The notes under the pieces are model-generated. The model made no database searches. It was not told the DNA's origin and was given only the letters and a program-made list of their open reading frames with translations. Made by a program: the position numbers and the translations under genes. A stretch of 64,000 bases of DNA from Haloquadratum walsbyi J07HQW1 (lineage in GTDB: Archaea; Halobacteriota; Halobacteria; Halobacteriales; Haloferacaceae), in contig KE356560.1 of assembly GCA_000415965.1 (NCBI GenBank), positions 1,180,103 to 1,244,102 of the forward strand, given 5' to 3'. Position 1 is the stretch's first letter; every line of letters starts with the position of its first letter. This document shows positions 8,228 to 17,446 of the stretch, piece by piece.

Positions 8228-9384
8228 TTGGTTTCAGCAGTCTCTTGCGCCGCTTTCCAAGTATTAAAATGGCGTGGCGGAATCTCGGTCGAAATCGAGT
8301 TCGAACAGGATTAGCAACCCTCGGAATCATCATCGGTGTTATTGCAATTGCCTCACTTGGGATGGCTGGTGCGGCGCTTCAACAGCAGGCGCAGTCAAAT
8401 CTTGGCAGCCTGACGAATGAGGTTGCAGTGAGTTCTGGGCAGGATAGCACACAAGACGGTGTCACGACCGATCAGATCGAGCAGATGCGGGATATCATCG
8501 CTGATGCCGACGTTGTCCCACAGAAAACGAATCAGACCGCAATCACATCTCGTGATGGACAGGAGGTATTCGTCAGCGTCGTTGGAGTCACAGAGGCGAG
8601 TGCACTCTATGACACAACAACTGGGAAAGCGCCCACTCGGCTTCAAAACGGTGCATTACTCAGTATCGAAACGGCTCGTGAGTTAGGACTTGAAATTGGT
8701 GACCCCGTTGAATACGATGGATCATTGTATCGAATCCGTGGATTCCTTGCGGCTGAGGATGGCTTCGGTGGTGGCGGTGGAAATGAACTTGTCCTCCCGT
8801 TGTCCGCACTTTCTGAACAGGAATATTATGATTCTGTCACCATTGTTGCTGCAAGCGGCGAGGCTGCGACGACTGTTGCACGCACGCTTGAGGCGGAATT
8901 TAATGAACAGGGGCGTGATAGTGAAGAAATACTGAGTATCAGGAGTTTTGCGAGCACACAGGAAAATATTAATTCGTTTTTAAACACACTCAATCTCGCA
9001 CTTCTTGGCATTGGATCTATCTCATTGATTGTTGCAAGTGTTGCAATTCTAAATGTCATGTTGATGAGTACAATTGAGCGCCGTGGGGAAATCGGCGTGT
9101 TGAGAGCTGTTGGCATTCGTCGTGGAGAGGTCCTTCGGATGATTCTTGCAGAGGCAATGTTTCTAGGTCTTATCGGTGGTATCGTCGGTGCCGCAGCATC
9201 ACTTGGTGCTGGATATGTGCTATTTCAGGTGCTCGCCAGCGATGGAATGTTAGTGTTTACCTGGGCAGGACTCCAACATCTCTTATCTGGATTTGCCTTT
9301 GCGGTCGTTGCGAGTATCCTGAGCGGTATATATCCTGCCTGGAAAGCTGCAAATGATCCACCTGTTAAAGCACTTAGAGGATAG
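8224..9384 (+). CDS. ABC transporter permease (MacB/FtsX fold)
   Basis: The membrane subunit paired with the preceding ATPase. It begins at a GTG overlapping the ATPase stop (GTGA). The N-terminal helix (MAWRNLGRNRVRTGLATLGIIIG) is typical of MacB/LolC permeases. A large extracellular domain follows at about residues 60-255, and three C-terminal helices carry the FtsX signature ILNVMLMSTIERRGEIGVLRAVG, ending YPAWKAANDPPVKALRG. 386 residues is normal length. In bacterial MacB the extracellular domain meets an adaptor; here the CARDB protein of the same operon is the plausible partner. Confidence 0.93.
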   Translation: MIGFSSLLRRFPSIKMAWRNLGRNRVRTGLATLGIIIGVIAIASLGMAGAALQQQAQSNLGSLTNEVAVSSGQDSTQDGVTTDQIEQMRDIIADADVVPQKTNQTAITSRDGQEVFVSVVGVTEASALYDTTTGKAPTRLQNGALLSIETARELGLEIGDPVEYDGSLYRIRGFLAAEDGFGGGGGNELVLPLSALSEQEYYDSVTIVAASGEAATTVARTLEAEFNEQGRDSEEILSIRSFASTQENINSFLNTLNLALLGIGSISLIVASVAILNVMLMSTIERRGEIGVLRAVGIRRGEVLRMILAEAMFLGLIGGIVGAAASLGAGYVLFQVLASDGMLVFTWAGLQHLLSGFAFAVVASILSGIYPAWKAANDPPVKALRG

Positions 9385-9514
9385 TAAACTACTCTTCGTT
9401 TCTCTCGGTTGCCTCACTCGGTTGCTGGTGCAGACTGAAGGGCTTGTCCTATAGGTGAGATACGCAAATGCGCATTTACGATGTCTTGATACATATACAT
9501 ACGATAGAATAAAT

Positions 9515-10789
9515 ATGAAACGTCGGTCATATCTCCGTCAGAGTATACTTCCCGTTATTTCGAGCGCTGGCATTGGGGCGGTCCTCACTGGCTGTATGAC
9601 GACTGAAAGTGATAAATCAGGATCCACACCAGCACCAGCAAGCGAGCGAGAATCCGCCACGGTGTCTCCATCTGCAGAATCGGATACGTCAACAGTATCG
9701 CAGGTACGTATCGAAACTGTCCTCACTGGACTCACTCGTCCATGGGGACTGACACATCTCCCCGATGCCCGGACATCACTACTTACTGAACGAGTCGGTC
9801 GGTTGTTACTCGTTGACCGATCCGCAGGCACATATGACCGTGTCAGTGGAACACCAGACGTATTCGCCCGTGGTCAGGGTGGTCTTCTTGATGTTTGCGT
9901 GCATCCCTCATTTCCAGACCCATCATGGGTGTATCTGACATATGCGGTCGCTCGCGATGATGGTGCAACAACAACTGCCGTTGGGCGTGGGCAACTAGAC
10001 CGAGATGATCTTCAACTTACCAATTTTGAGGTGATTTACACTGCTCGTCCGTATGTCGACTCAGCAGGTCACTTCGGATCACGTGTTATTGTTGGTACAG
10101 ATGACAAATTGTACGTAACTGTCGGTGATCGACAGTTCAAAAACTTTGGTCCAGATCATGTCGCTCAGGATCGAGGGAATGATCTCGGAACGACACTCCG
10201 AATGAACCTTGATGGGACAATCCCTGAGTCAAATCCATTTGTTGATGACCCAACCGCACAAGATGCAATATTCAGTTATGGTCATCGGAATGCGCAAGGA
10301 CTGGCTGTTCATCCTGAGACGGACGCAGTCTGGCAGACGGAATTCGGTGAACGAGACGGTGACGAGATCAACATACTGACTGCCGGTGATAATTATGGCT
10401 GGCCAGTCGCAGATGAAAGCTGTCAGTACGGGAGTGATAAACCGATTGGTGTTTCACACAGTGACCGAGACGATGTAACCACACCAGTGTATTCATGGCC
10501 ATGTGGAAGTGGTGGATTTCCCCCGAGTGGCATGACGTTTTACACTGCTGAGGCAGCAAGTGCTCCGCGTGGCATCGCAGCATGGCAGGGAGATCTCTTT
10601 GTTGGTGGATTGGCCTCGCAATCACTCGCGCGATTCCGCATTGATACCCGTCAGGTTGAATTAATTGACCACCTTCTCACAAATCGTGGATGGCGCATCC
10701 GCGCTGTTGCGGTCGCTCCTGATTCTGGAGCGATGTATGTAGCAGTCGATTCAAATGATGCAGAGCTGATTCGAATTATCTCTGACTGA
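9515..10789 (+). CDS. PQQ-type sugar dehydrogenase lipoprotein (YliI/Gdh-B fold)
   Basis: An extracellular six-bladed beta-propeller of the soluble aldose sugar dehydrogenase family. The start at 9515 gives an N-terminus with basic residues, a hydrophobic run and a lipobox (VLTGC, Cys27); the signal is Tat-like (KRRSYLRQ). Family motifs follow: GLTRPWGLTHLPD, GQGGLLDVCVHPSF, SAGHFGSRVIVG, GHRNAQGLAVHP, and EFGERDGDEINIL with GDNYGWP. Such enzymes oxidise sugars with PQQ, although many haloarchaeal members have no demonstrated cofactor. It follows the ABC operon by 130 bp and seems to be a separate unit. Confidence 0.88.
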   Translation: MKRRSYLRQSILPVISSAGIGAVLTGCMTTESDKSGSTPAPASERESATVSPSAESDTSTVSQVRIETVLTGLTRPWGLTHLPDARTSLLTERVGRLLLVDRSAGTYDRVSGTPDVFARGQGGLLDVCVHPSFPDPSWVYLTYAVARDDGATTTAVGRGQLDRDDLQLTNFEVIYTARPYVDSAGHFGSRVIVGTDDKLYVTVGDRQFKNFGPDHVAQDRGNDLGTTLRMNLDGTIPESNPFVDDPTAQDAIFSYGHRNAQGLAVHPETDAVWQTEFGERDGDEINILTAGDNYGWPVADESCQYGSDKPIGVSHSDRDDVTTPVYSWPCGSGGFPPSGMTFYTAEAASAPRGIAAWQGDLFVGGLASQSLARFRIDTRQVELIDHLLTNRGWRIRAVAVAPDSGAMYVAVDSNDAELIRIISD

Positions 10790-10814
10790 CTGGAAAACTC
10801 CTAACGAGCAATTA

Positions 10815-11444
10815 TTATTCGTTAGATGACATTTGACACGGACAGCCGCCACCTTCGAGTAACTCTGTCACAGAGTGTTGATCACCACAGGCTTGACACA
10901 GAACCTGAATGTCCAACAGCACCTCAAATGTATCGAGCGCGATTCGGTCAGTCTCGCGGAGCTTTTCAATACGCTCTTCAGTTACAGATGTCGTCCGACT
11001 CAGTAACCGCTGAATGCTTTCGAGATCTTTTTTGATCTTTGCCTCATCCGATATCGTTTGATATTCCGCGCCACGCCAATCTTTGAGGTATGAGCGGATT
11101 GCTTGATACGTGACAAAATCAGACTCAAGCGCATCAACATCAACACCACGCTGTTCAAGTCGAGAGCGTGTGTCCGTCCGAACACCAGAGCTCACATCAT
11201 CACTCGTCAGTCGGGTATAAATTGTTTCAACGGTATTATCAAGCGCCCCAGTGCCGTTATCAGCGGTAATGAGTGCCTGACGGAGTAACTGCTGATTAAA
11301 GAACGTCGCAAGGTCGCGGAGGCTCATCCGGTCATTGTCATCACCGGTCCATCGCGCTTCGAGATCCGCGCCAAGTCCGTCTAATTCATATTCCTCGATT
11401 AATCGAGCGACCTTACTTGCAGGCCGACTATCATTTGTACTCAT
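10815..11444 (-). CDS. rdfA: Rod-determining factor RdfA
   Basis: Matches the haloarchaeal RdfA family, required for rod formation in Haloferax volcanii. Family landmarks are the opening RPASKVARLIEEYELDGLGADL, then LEARWTGDDNDRMSLRDLATFFNQ. The middle is helical, and the C-terminus carries Cys pairs (CQACG, then CPC) suggesting a metal site. The start at 11444 was preferred to an in-frame ATG at 11516, since the family begins at MSTNDSRPASK. The gene lies downstream of, and parallel to, an SMC-like gene (238 bp gap), a pairing that I recall from other haloarchaea. No membrane segment. In a square organism the morphological outcome could differ. Confidence 0.85.
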   Translation of the reverse strand: MSTNDSRPASKVARLIEEYELDGLGADLEARWTGDDNDRMSLRDLATFFNQQLLRQALITADNGTGALDNTVETIYTRLTSDDVSSGVRTDTRSRLEQRGVDVDALESDFVTYQAIRSYLKDWRGAEYQTISDEAKIKKDLESIQRLLSRTTSVTEERIEKLRETDRIALDTFEVLLDIQVLCQACGDQHSVTELLEGGGCPCQMSSNE

Positions 11445-11682
11445 AAGTATGATTATAATTGCTTCTCTTTTTGATTTGTTATCTGCCTTTGCGCCCGTGT
11501 TTTCCGACGTGTCCATTCAAATAGACACTACCCATCCAGATATTGTACGTCTCCACTGATTTCATTCCATATTGATACTAGCTACCTGAGTTCGCTGCAT
11601 CATTGATAATTCATCTGTACGATTTTCTACACATATATGACAGTTATCCCGTATTAGACAATTATCACTCAGATAGCGCGAT

Positions 11683-13677
11683 TCAGATATCTGTAATCCG
11701 CGCGTATTCGTCATCAATTGATTGTGCATCTTCAGGGAGAAGTGCAACGACGAGATACTCGACAAATTCAGAGAAGTATGAAATAAGTGCCGCGATTCGA
11801 TTCGAATCGATTGCTTCCAATGAATCTAATAGCATAAACGGTACAGTCTCGTATAGATTGTGCACAAGATACCCCGCAAGGGCGAAGATGAGCCCAGTGA
11901 CCTCCCGCTCACTCTCACTGAGATGTTCGACAGTGTCCTCATACGCGGTTCCACTTGCAGTCGTTCGAATCACATGAAGCTCGAAGACAGTCTGCTCAAT
12001 TTTCTGGCGTCCTGACCGAACCTCTGCCTGAGTGCGTTCAATCCAAATACGATCAAGATTTTCATATGCAAGAATATCAAGGATCGATTCCATGTGTGTA
12101 TTGAACTGCTCGACAGCCTCGTGCTCAATCTGATCAATCTTTGTTCGTTCATCCTCAAGTTGTGCAACAATGCTTGCACGTTCGGTCTCGAGAGTATCTA
12201 TGCGATCAATCGCTGCCTCAATCGACTCAATCTCATCCGATGTCGATTGGCGATCAGACTCAAGTCGGTCAATCTCAAATTCAAGTTCATTCGCTTCACG
12301 ATGAAGTGAGAGTATATCCTCAAAGCTCTCAGATTCGAGCTCATCAACCTCAGCCTCGAGTGCCTCCACTGTCGCTGTGAGTTCTTGTCGTTGCTCTTTG
12401 AGCGTCTCTAATTGTTCTTCTCGTCGATTGATTTCCTGTTGTATTCGATCAATTGTCTCTTCAAGATTCGATCGACGTGTTTGTTCTGACTCAATTTCAC
12501 GCTTTTCAGTCTTCAATGAGTCGAGATTCGACTTCACATCATTAAGTGATTGCACACGATCAGCCCGAACCGATTTCAACTGATCGACTGTTGCTTCGAT
12601 CTGCTCACGATCAACTGCCGATCCACATGTCCAGCAGGTAATTGTTTCAGATTCTGTGTCTTCATCAGTGAGTAATTGATCTGTGATTGTATCCGCTCTA
12701 TCAGCGTCTTTTGTAGTGTCTGTCGATGAGGTAACATCATCGCTAATGCGCGCAATCACATCATACTCTCCATCTTCAAGTTGGTCCTCATTGTACTGAA
12801 TGAGGTTCTGGAGTTGTGAGATCTCAGCGTTCAGACTCTGTCGGTCATCTCGGAGTGAAGCAATCTGCTGTTCAAGCTGGTCGAGTTCCGCCGCTGGCGT
12901 ACTTGACAACTCTGAAAGTGCTGTCTTACTCTCTTCGTGCTCAGTCTGCAATGACTCAATACTCTCTCTTTGTGTCTCGATTTGTTGACGAACTGAATCT
13001 AAATCTGATCGAGTCGATCGTAATTTGTTTAATTTCGATTCCAACTCAGCCTCTTTTTCCCGACTATCCGAAATATTACGACTATTCTCATCAATCTGTA
13101 TCTCTTTTTTGGACAGCTCGTTCCTCTTTTTAGATATTTGAGATTCAATATTCTTTTTTTGTTTTTCTAATTCCGGAAGTCTTCTCTTTTTTGATTCAAT
13201 ATTCGATATCTTTTCATCTATCTCTGTCTTCTGTGATTCAAGTGACGATATCTGACGCTTAATCTCTTCGATATCGACCGGCTCCATGATTATCTCACGA
13301 AGATTGGCACTCCGAGAAACAGCACGGCGTGCGTCGTTATCCTCAAGAAGAAATGCAAATCTTTCAGCAATCTCCGGATCATTCAGATATGTATCACCGT
13401 CAAAAATAATTTCATCACCACTTTGAGAAACAGTCCGCCGATATGTTGTGTCACCAAGCACCAGTTCAACAACACCCTCATCAGCATCCGCCTTCAGTGT
13501 CGCTGCGTTGCTTCCCATTGCCGCCATCACCGCCTGCAAAAATGATGTTCGATTTGTTGCGTTCTCACCGGTCAATACGGTTACACCGGGTTCAATGACA
13601 ACAGATGCTTCATCAATCCCACCGATATTTCTTACGTGAAATTGTGCAGCATCAGTTAGCCTCTGTGATGCAGTCAT
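11683..13677 (-). CDS. Archaea-specific SMC-related protein (ASRP/Sph type)
   Basis: A 664-residue SMC/Rad50-like protein. The N-terminal head has GENATNRTS (37-45) at the Walker A position. Long coiled coils occupy about residues 135-300 and 355-540, separated by a CWTC zinc-hook motif (Cys348, Cys351). The C-terminal head shows a signature-like LSESEREV (~586) and a Walker B-like FMLLDSLEAID (~615-625). The Walker A lysine is replaced by Arg and the glycine before it by Asn, and Ser follows the Walker B Asp, so ATP handling may be unusual; as far as I recall this is a family trait. It is encoded upstream of rdfA and may act with it on chromosome or shape control. Confidence 0.88.
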   Translation of the reverse strand: MTASQRLTDAAQFHVRNIGGIDEASVVIEPGVTVLTGENATNRTSFLQAVMAAMGSNAATLKADADEGVVELVLGDTTYRRTVSQSGDEIIFDGDTYLNDPEIAERFAFLLEDNDARRAVSRSANLREIIMEPVDIEEIKRQISSLESQKTEIDEKISNIESKKRRLPELEKQKKNIESQISKKRNELSKKEIQIDENSRNISDSREKEAELESKLNKLRSTRSDLDSVRQQIETQRESIESLQTEHEESKTALSELSSTPAAELDQLEQQIASLRDDRQSLNAEISQLQNLIQYNEDQLEDGEYDVIARISDDVTSSTDTTKDADRADTITDQLLTDEDTESETITCWTCGSAVDREQIEATVDQLKSVRADRVQSLNDVKSNLDSLKTEKREIESEQTRRSNLEETIDRIQQEINRREEQLETLKEQRQELTATVEALEAEVDELESESFEDILSLHREANELEFEIDRLESDRQSTSDEIESIEAAIDRIDTLETERASIVAQLEDERTKIDQIEHEAVEQFNTHMESILDILAYENLDRIWIERTQAEVRSGRQKIEQTVFELHVIRTTASGTAYEDTVEHLSESEREVTGLIFALAGYLVHNLYETVPFMLLDSLEAIDSNRIAALISYFSEFVEYLVVALLPEDAQSIDDEYARITDI

Positions 13678-13875
13678 TATTTAATAGATTTAATGGCTAA
13701 TTAAAAAAATATTCTCTTTATGATTTATTATTAAATGATAATTGAGTGCCTCAGGATGTGCTCACGTATTCGCTTTACTGTAAATCCTCCTTGAATGAAG
13801 TCTGGCGACATTTATACCCTCTAGTGTTTGATATACCAATATTGGGTTTTCTGCGGTGGAGGGCGACGTGCGGGA

Positions 13876-14094
13876 GTCGCTTTCGAAGATGTCAACCACT
13901 TCCAATACGAGATTCTGGCATTGAAGCTCGCAGACGACCACGTTTATGTGTTTATCCAACGCGAGTTGAAGCACGGTCCGACCGACCCTGCCCAACAGTT
14001 CAACTCGTATTTAGATAAGCACTCACTGCAACAATATGAGACCGAGTGTGTCACAATCACCAAACCGACGGTAGACGACAGGATAGCGATATAA
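13876..14094 (+). pseudogene. Orphan C-terminal reading frame, unidentified
   Basis: From about 13876 one frame reads coherently to a stop at 14092-14094, with sensible haloarchaeal composition (GVAFEDVNHFQYEILALK, then VFIQRELKHGPTDPAQQFNS). Upstream the composition decays and no credible start is seen, so it looks like the tail of a broken gene. I do not recognise the family. It sits among transposon relics. Confidence 0.35.
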
Positions 14095-14144
14095 GCGGCG
14101 ACAGACGGGTTCAATAGTGGGATCGCCCAAGTCCCGAGACAATG

Positions 14145-14215
14145 CTGTCTGGGGGGGTCTCGAAGGTTGTTAAACGGCGGAGGCAAGGGAAAGAGGACGT
14201 TGAAACCCTGTATTT
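14145..14215 (+). repeat. Block shared with 24126-24212
   Basis: Contains a G-run after CTG, then a purine-rich GGCGGAGGCAAGGGAAAG and GACGTTGAAACCC. The copy near 24126 has GGGGGG, GCGGCGACAAGGGAGG and CTTGAATTGAACCC in the same order. Probably a degenerate 3' segment of one insertion-sequence family. Alignment by eye only. Confidence 0.35.
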
Positions 14216-14389
14216 CATAACATACGTACTGTCGTTATTCCACCAGATAAGATAGATATCATGGATATTGGCTGAGGGAAATGAAACATCCGGTCGAAAA
14301 TAGAATGACATTCCTCCGTGGTCTGGGTAATAATAGCGAATTCAGACGACCTGACGATACTGACCCGGCTTAGAAAAATGAATAATATC

Positions 14390-14627
14390 AGCCAGCGATG
14401 GACACGATTGCACCCCGACCGATCATACAGCAGTAAGGATAAGACCGAATCGAGTGGAATCTCTTCAAATAATAGACCCCTTGAGTACACGAGTCAGGAA
14501 TATTTTGACTGCGGTCATACGACTTGTTCAAACCGCAACGGAAAGCAGTTCTAGTGTGTTTGATACGGGTTTCGAGACCTACGCAGATCGTAAGGCGTCG
14601 TTGCTGATTAGTGCGAAAGCTTAGACG
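14390..14627 (+). pseudogene. tnpB C-terminal remnant (IS1341/IS605 OrfB), frameshifted
   Basis: The tail of an RNA-guided nuclease-type transposon protein, inactive. One frame gives LEYTSQEYFDCGHTTCSNRNG KQF then a stop at 14552; the next frame continues FDTGFETYADRKASLLISAK to a stop near 14625. Together they match the zinc-ribbon end of TnpB (YTSQxCSxCGHTTxSNRxGxxFxCxxCGxExxAD), joined across a one-base frameshift, with three of the four zinc cysteines lost or replaced. The region upstream is too decayed to follow. A right-end hairpin lies about 160 bp downstream (14769), the expected arrangement. Confidence 0.75.
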
Positions 14628-14768
14628 CATTGAACCGGAATATACCTGTTCTCAATGGTTCTTCAATTATGAGGCATGGCAACAGGCTGAATGAACCAGC
14701 CGATCACGACCCTGTTTTCCATCATTCGAGAGTATCAGACCGATGGTGACTTGTGAAATCTGAGCGGT

Positions 14769-14811
14769 CAAGCAGCAAGAAGCCTCGGAACTCAACCCCG
14801 AGGTAGTTCAT
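14769..14811 (+). repeat. IS200/IS605-type right-end hairpin, copy 2
   Basis: CCTCGG and CCGAGG pair around AACTCAACCC, followed by TAGTTCA. It lies downstream of the tnpB remnant in the same orientation, which identifies this hairpin family as the 3' terminus of TnpB elements. Confidence 0.6.
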
Positions 14812-15790
14812 GCAGGCGAGTAAGCACTCTATATTCACCACAAGCGGGGAGGTCTATCTGTCGACACGGACAATCAAGAGAGCAAGAGAGGATCCTGATG
14901 TCTCCGAGAGTAAGGTTCTCGCCCAGCATATTAGAGTTCAAATATTTCTGGGAGTGTGACTGTTCCTGTTACACCACCAAGAGGTGTATCGAATATAACC
15001 TCAAGGAATACAGAGTGGTGATGGGTAGAGTGACTCCACAGACACGAACCGGCGTTGCTCATATCGCTCATATTATATGCTCAGCCCCAGATAACGAAGC
15101 AAGCGAAGCCTCTGGGTAGGAAAACTATGATTATCAGGACCACACAGGCAGCAATGCAATGACAGAGACTGGGTCATCATCTCTTTATCGCAGCCAAACT
15201 AGGGACGATGAAGGTGTACACCTACTTATACTTGAGTAATGAAATATTATTATTATTCTGTTTCGCGTAAGCTATCCTATCGTACGCGCGTTGCTCGTCT
15301 CCCTCACATCGCGATGACGCTGCGAACTGCTATATCAAACGGGAATTAATCATTTGAATAACACATACGTCTCGAAACGTTTGCTCACCTCGGGGATGCT
15401 TCATGTTGAATCCAGCAACTGCAGTTGTGCGTAGCTCAGTCTCATTGAAGCCGCTCTCACCGGGGTCAAATAATTCTGACAGAGGCAATCACATATTAAT
15501 TACCAAAACAGAGATATAATTCTATTTTTGCTGTTAAAAACACGAGTATATCGGATTCGATAATTGAATAATATATTCAAGATTATTTCTTGTCGTATGG
15601 AACTATTGTATTCAAATTTGCTATCAAATATAATATATAGTCGTAATCGATAAGTAGATACTCAAATCGAGTTATTTCTTAGCGAAGGACGGTTATCGCC
15701 GAACACAGGGGAAACATGAGGTTCATACCATCTTACGATATCTAATTGAGTATGTTCCACAATCACTAACGACGAGTTATAGCTGATACA

Positions 15791-16284
15791 GACGCAATCC
15801 CACGTCGTTCACAGCGTGTGGACACGCACCGCCGCGGGGTTTTCGGACCATTGATGTTGTAATATGACGCGGATATGAGTGTCGGTGCACTGGATATGAC
15901 CACAGTGTCCTCAAGCGCCCGACAGGTGGCGGTTCAGGTGTGAGTGTGAGCATGAGTGTCCGCCCACTTTGGAAACAGGGTCTGTGTGGGAATCGAATAA
16001 CAAGCATCGGACTATCGTTAACGATGCAAGTAATTTTGAGTCTGTTGACACTGACCGAAGTTCCTGTGGCACAACCCACACAGGAACGCGTTTTCGGCTA
16101 AAGAGAGGAATACCAAGGATTTGGCACTTCTAATCACAAAAGGCTATCCCTTGCCCAGCTCCGACTGCAGACCGATTCACACGGTGTGTTCGCTTGGCAG
16201 TCTGTGAACCTGAACCTGACACTCCCAACCAGGCGGTGTGGTGCCGTGGGATTCCTCCGCGTTCACCCCGAGGAGGATGTCAAG
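15791..16284 (-). mobile_element. Palindrome-bounded non-coding element (PATE-like), reverse orientation
   Basis: About 490 bp. Read on the minus strand it starts CTTGACATCCTCCTCGGGG, then TGAACGCGGAGGAATCCC; it ends CACGCTGTGAACGACGTG GGATT, a hairpin plus GGATT. These match the two ends of the 2703-3280 element, while the interior differs. It contains further inverted repeats (for example TCCTGTGTGGGTTGTGCCAC AGGA near 16070) and no gene. The right boundary lies about 70 bp before the SDR start, so it may affect that promoter. Confidence 0.55.
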
Positions 16285-16354
16285 TGCATAGGTCCAACCG
16301 AGTGGGTTCATACCGCCAGCAACTGATAATCCCTTCCAGCACTGAGAGTATTAT

Positions 16355-17308
16355 ATGACTTCAACACCAGAGCAACTCGCGGGCGTTGCAGATGTTGATT
16401 GCACTGGAATGCAAGCACTCGTTACTGGGTCAACAAGTGGCATTGGTCGGGCAACCGCAATCGCACTCGGTCGTCTTGGTGCTGATGTAATTGTGCATGG
16501 GCGTGATGCAAGCGCTGGTGCTGATGTTGTCGATACAGTAACCGCATATGGTGCCGATGCACAATTTATCGCTGCTGATTTCGCTGATGTTGAGGCAGTC
16601 CGCGAGCTCGCGGCGACTGTTCGATCGACAACAGACGGGATTGATCTTCTGTATAATAACGCTGGCGGGGTCTTCCGCGATGGGCAACTCACCAGCTGCG
16701 ACGTTGAGTATACATTTCACATAAACCACCTTGCACCATATCTACTCACGACCGAACTTCTTGATTATCTCAACACCGATGCCCGAGTCGTGACAACTGC
16801 ATCAGCAGCACATCAAGGAGCATCCTTAGATATTGATCGAACTCGAAGTGTCGACAATCACAGTGCGTTCTGGGCATATAATCATTCCAAGTTAGCAAAT
16901 ATACTATTCACGACTGAGCTTGCGCAGCGACTTGATATAAGCGACCACACAGCTACCGCAGTATGTGTTCACCCTGGCGCAATCCCTGGCAGCGGGTTCA
17001 CACGATTTCTCCCTGGTCCATTACCACGGATTGTACAGTCACTTGAGGTACTCCCGGGAGTCACAAGTGTCAATGATGGTGCTGCTGAATTGTTATTCGC
17101 TGGAATATCATCACAAACAACCGATTACTCAGGCAAGTACCTTGCCGGTCAACAGCTTAAAGAGCCATCCTCGGATGCACGAGATGATGCAGCCGCACGA
17201 CGGTTATGGCAGGAGAGTGCGAATATACTGGATATTACCGAGCCGCTCAATAATCTGCCAGATAATAAGAAGACCAGACCAGGGGTCGATATTAATGTCA
17301 CTGAATAA
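16355..17308 (+). CDS. Short-chain dehydrogenase/reductase (retinol dehydrogenase-like)
   Basis: An NAD(P)-dependent oxidoreductase with a complete classical SDR core: TGSTSGIG (24-31), NNAG (101-104), catalytic Ser150, Tyr175 and Lys179 (YNHSK). The sequence after the active site (LANILFTTELAQRL, then VHPGAIPGSGFTR) resembles the retinol-dehydrogenase/WW-oxidoreductase-like branch that acts on hydrophobic alcohols or aldehydes. 317 residues is usual length. It stands alone between a palindromic relic and a surface-protein gene. Retinal is used by haloarchaea, but assigning it as substrate would be speculation. Confidence 0.88.
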   Translation: MTSTPEQLAGVADVDCTGMQALVTGSTSGIGRATAIALGRLGADVIVHGRDASAGADVVDTVTAYGADAQFIAADFADVEAVRELAATVRSTTDGIDLLYNNAGGVFRDGQLTSCDVEYTFHINHLAPYLLTTELLDYLNTDARVVTTASAAHQGASLDIDRTRSVDNHSAFWAYNHSKLANILFTTELAQRLDISDHTATAVCVHPGAIPGSGFTRFLPGPLPRIVQSLEVLPGVTSVNDGAAELLFAGISSQTTDYSGKYLAGQQLKEPSSDARDDAAARRLWQESANILDITEPLNNLPDNKKTRPGVDINVTE

Positions 17309-17446
17309 AAATTTTGACGATAGTGACACAGCGTCACTTGGCTCTGATCCATCGATATCAGCATAGACATGAGACCGAATACCAGTATATGATTCAGCAT
17401 GGCTAAAGAGAGTCACAGCTATGTAGTGGCTACATCTGTATCGAAT

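Larger units (their letters stand above)
13678..16354. other. 2.7-kb gene desert with decayed transposon parts
   Basis: No intact gene. In order it holds a truncated right-end-like fragment near 13745, an orphan reading frame (13876-14094), a block shared with 24126-24212 (14145-14215), a frameshifted tnpB tail (14390-14627), a right-end hairpin (14769-14811), AT-rich DNA with nothing recognisable (about 15130-15780), and a palindrome-bounded element (15791-16284). Confidence 0.6.

Noticed and set aside
13745-13767. GAGTGCCTCAGGATGTGCTCAC as a right end
   Set aside because: It matches the family only at the beginning and end, with no second half of the stem. Too short to list as a copy.
14190-14215. 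GACGTTGAAACCC, resembling part of a CRISPR repeat
   Set aside because: No second copy at regular spacing nearby and no palindromic repeat with spacers. The resemblance is to a few bases only.
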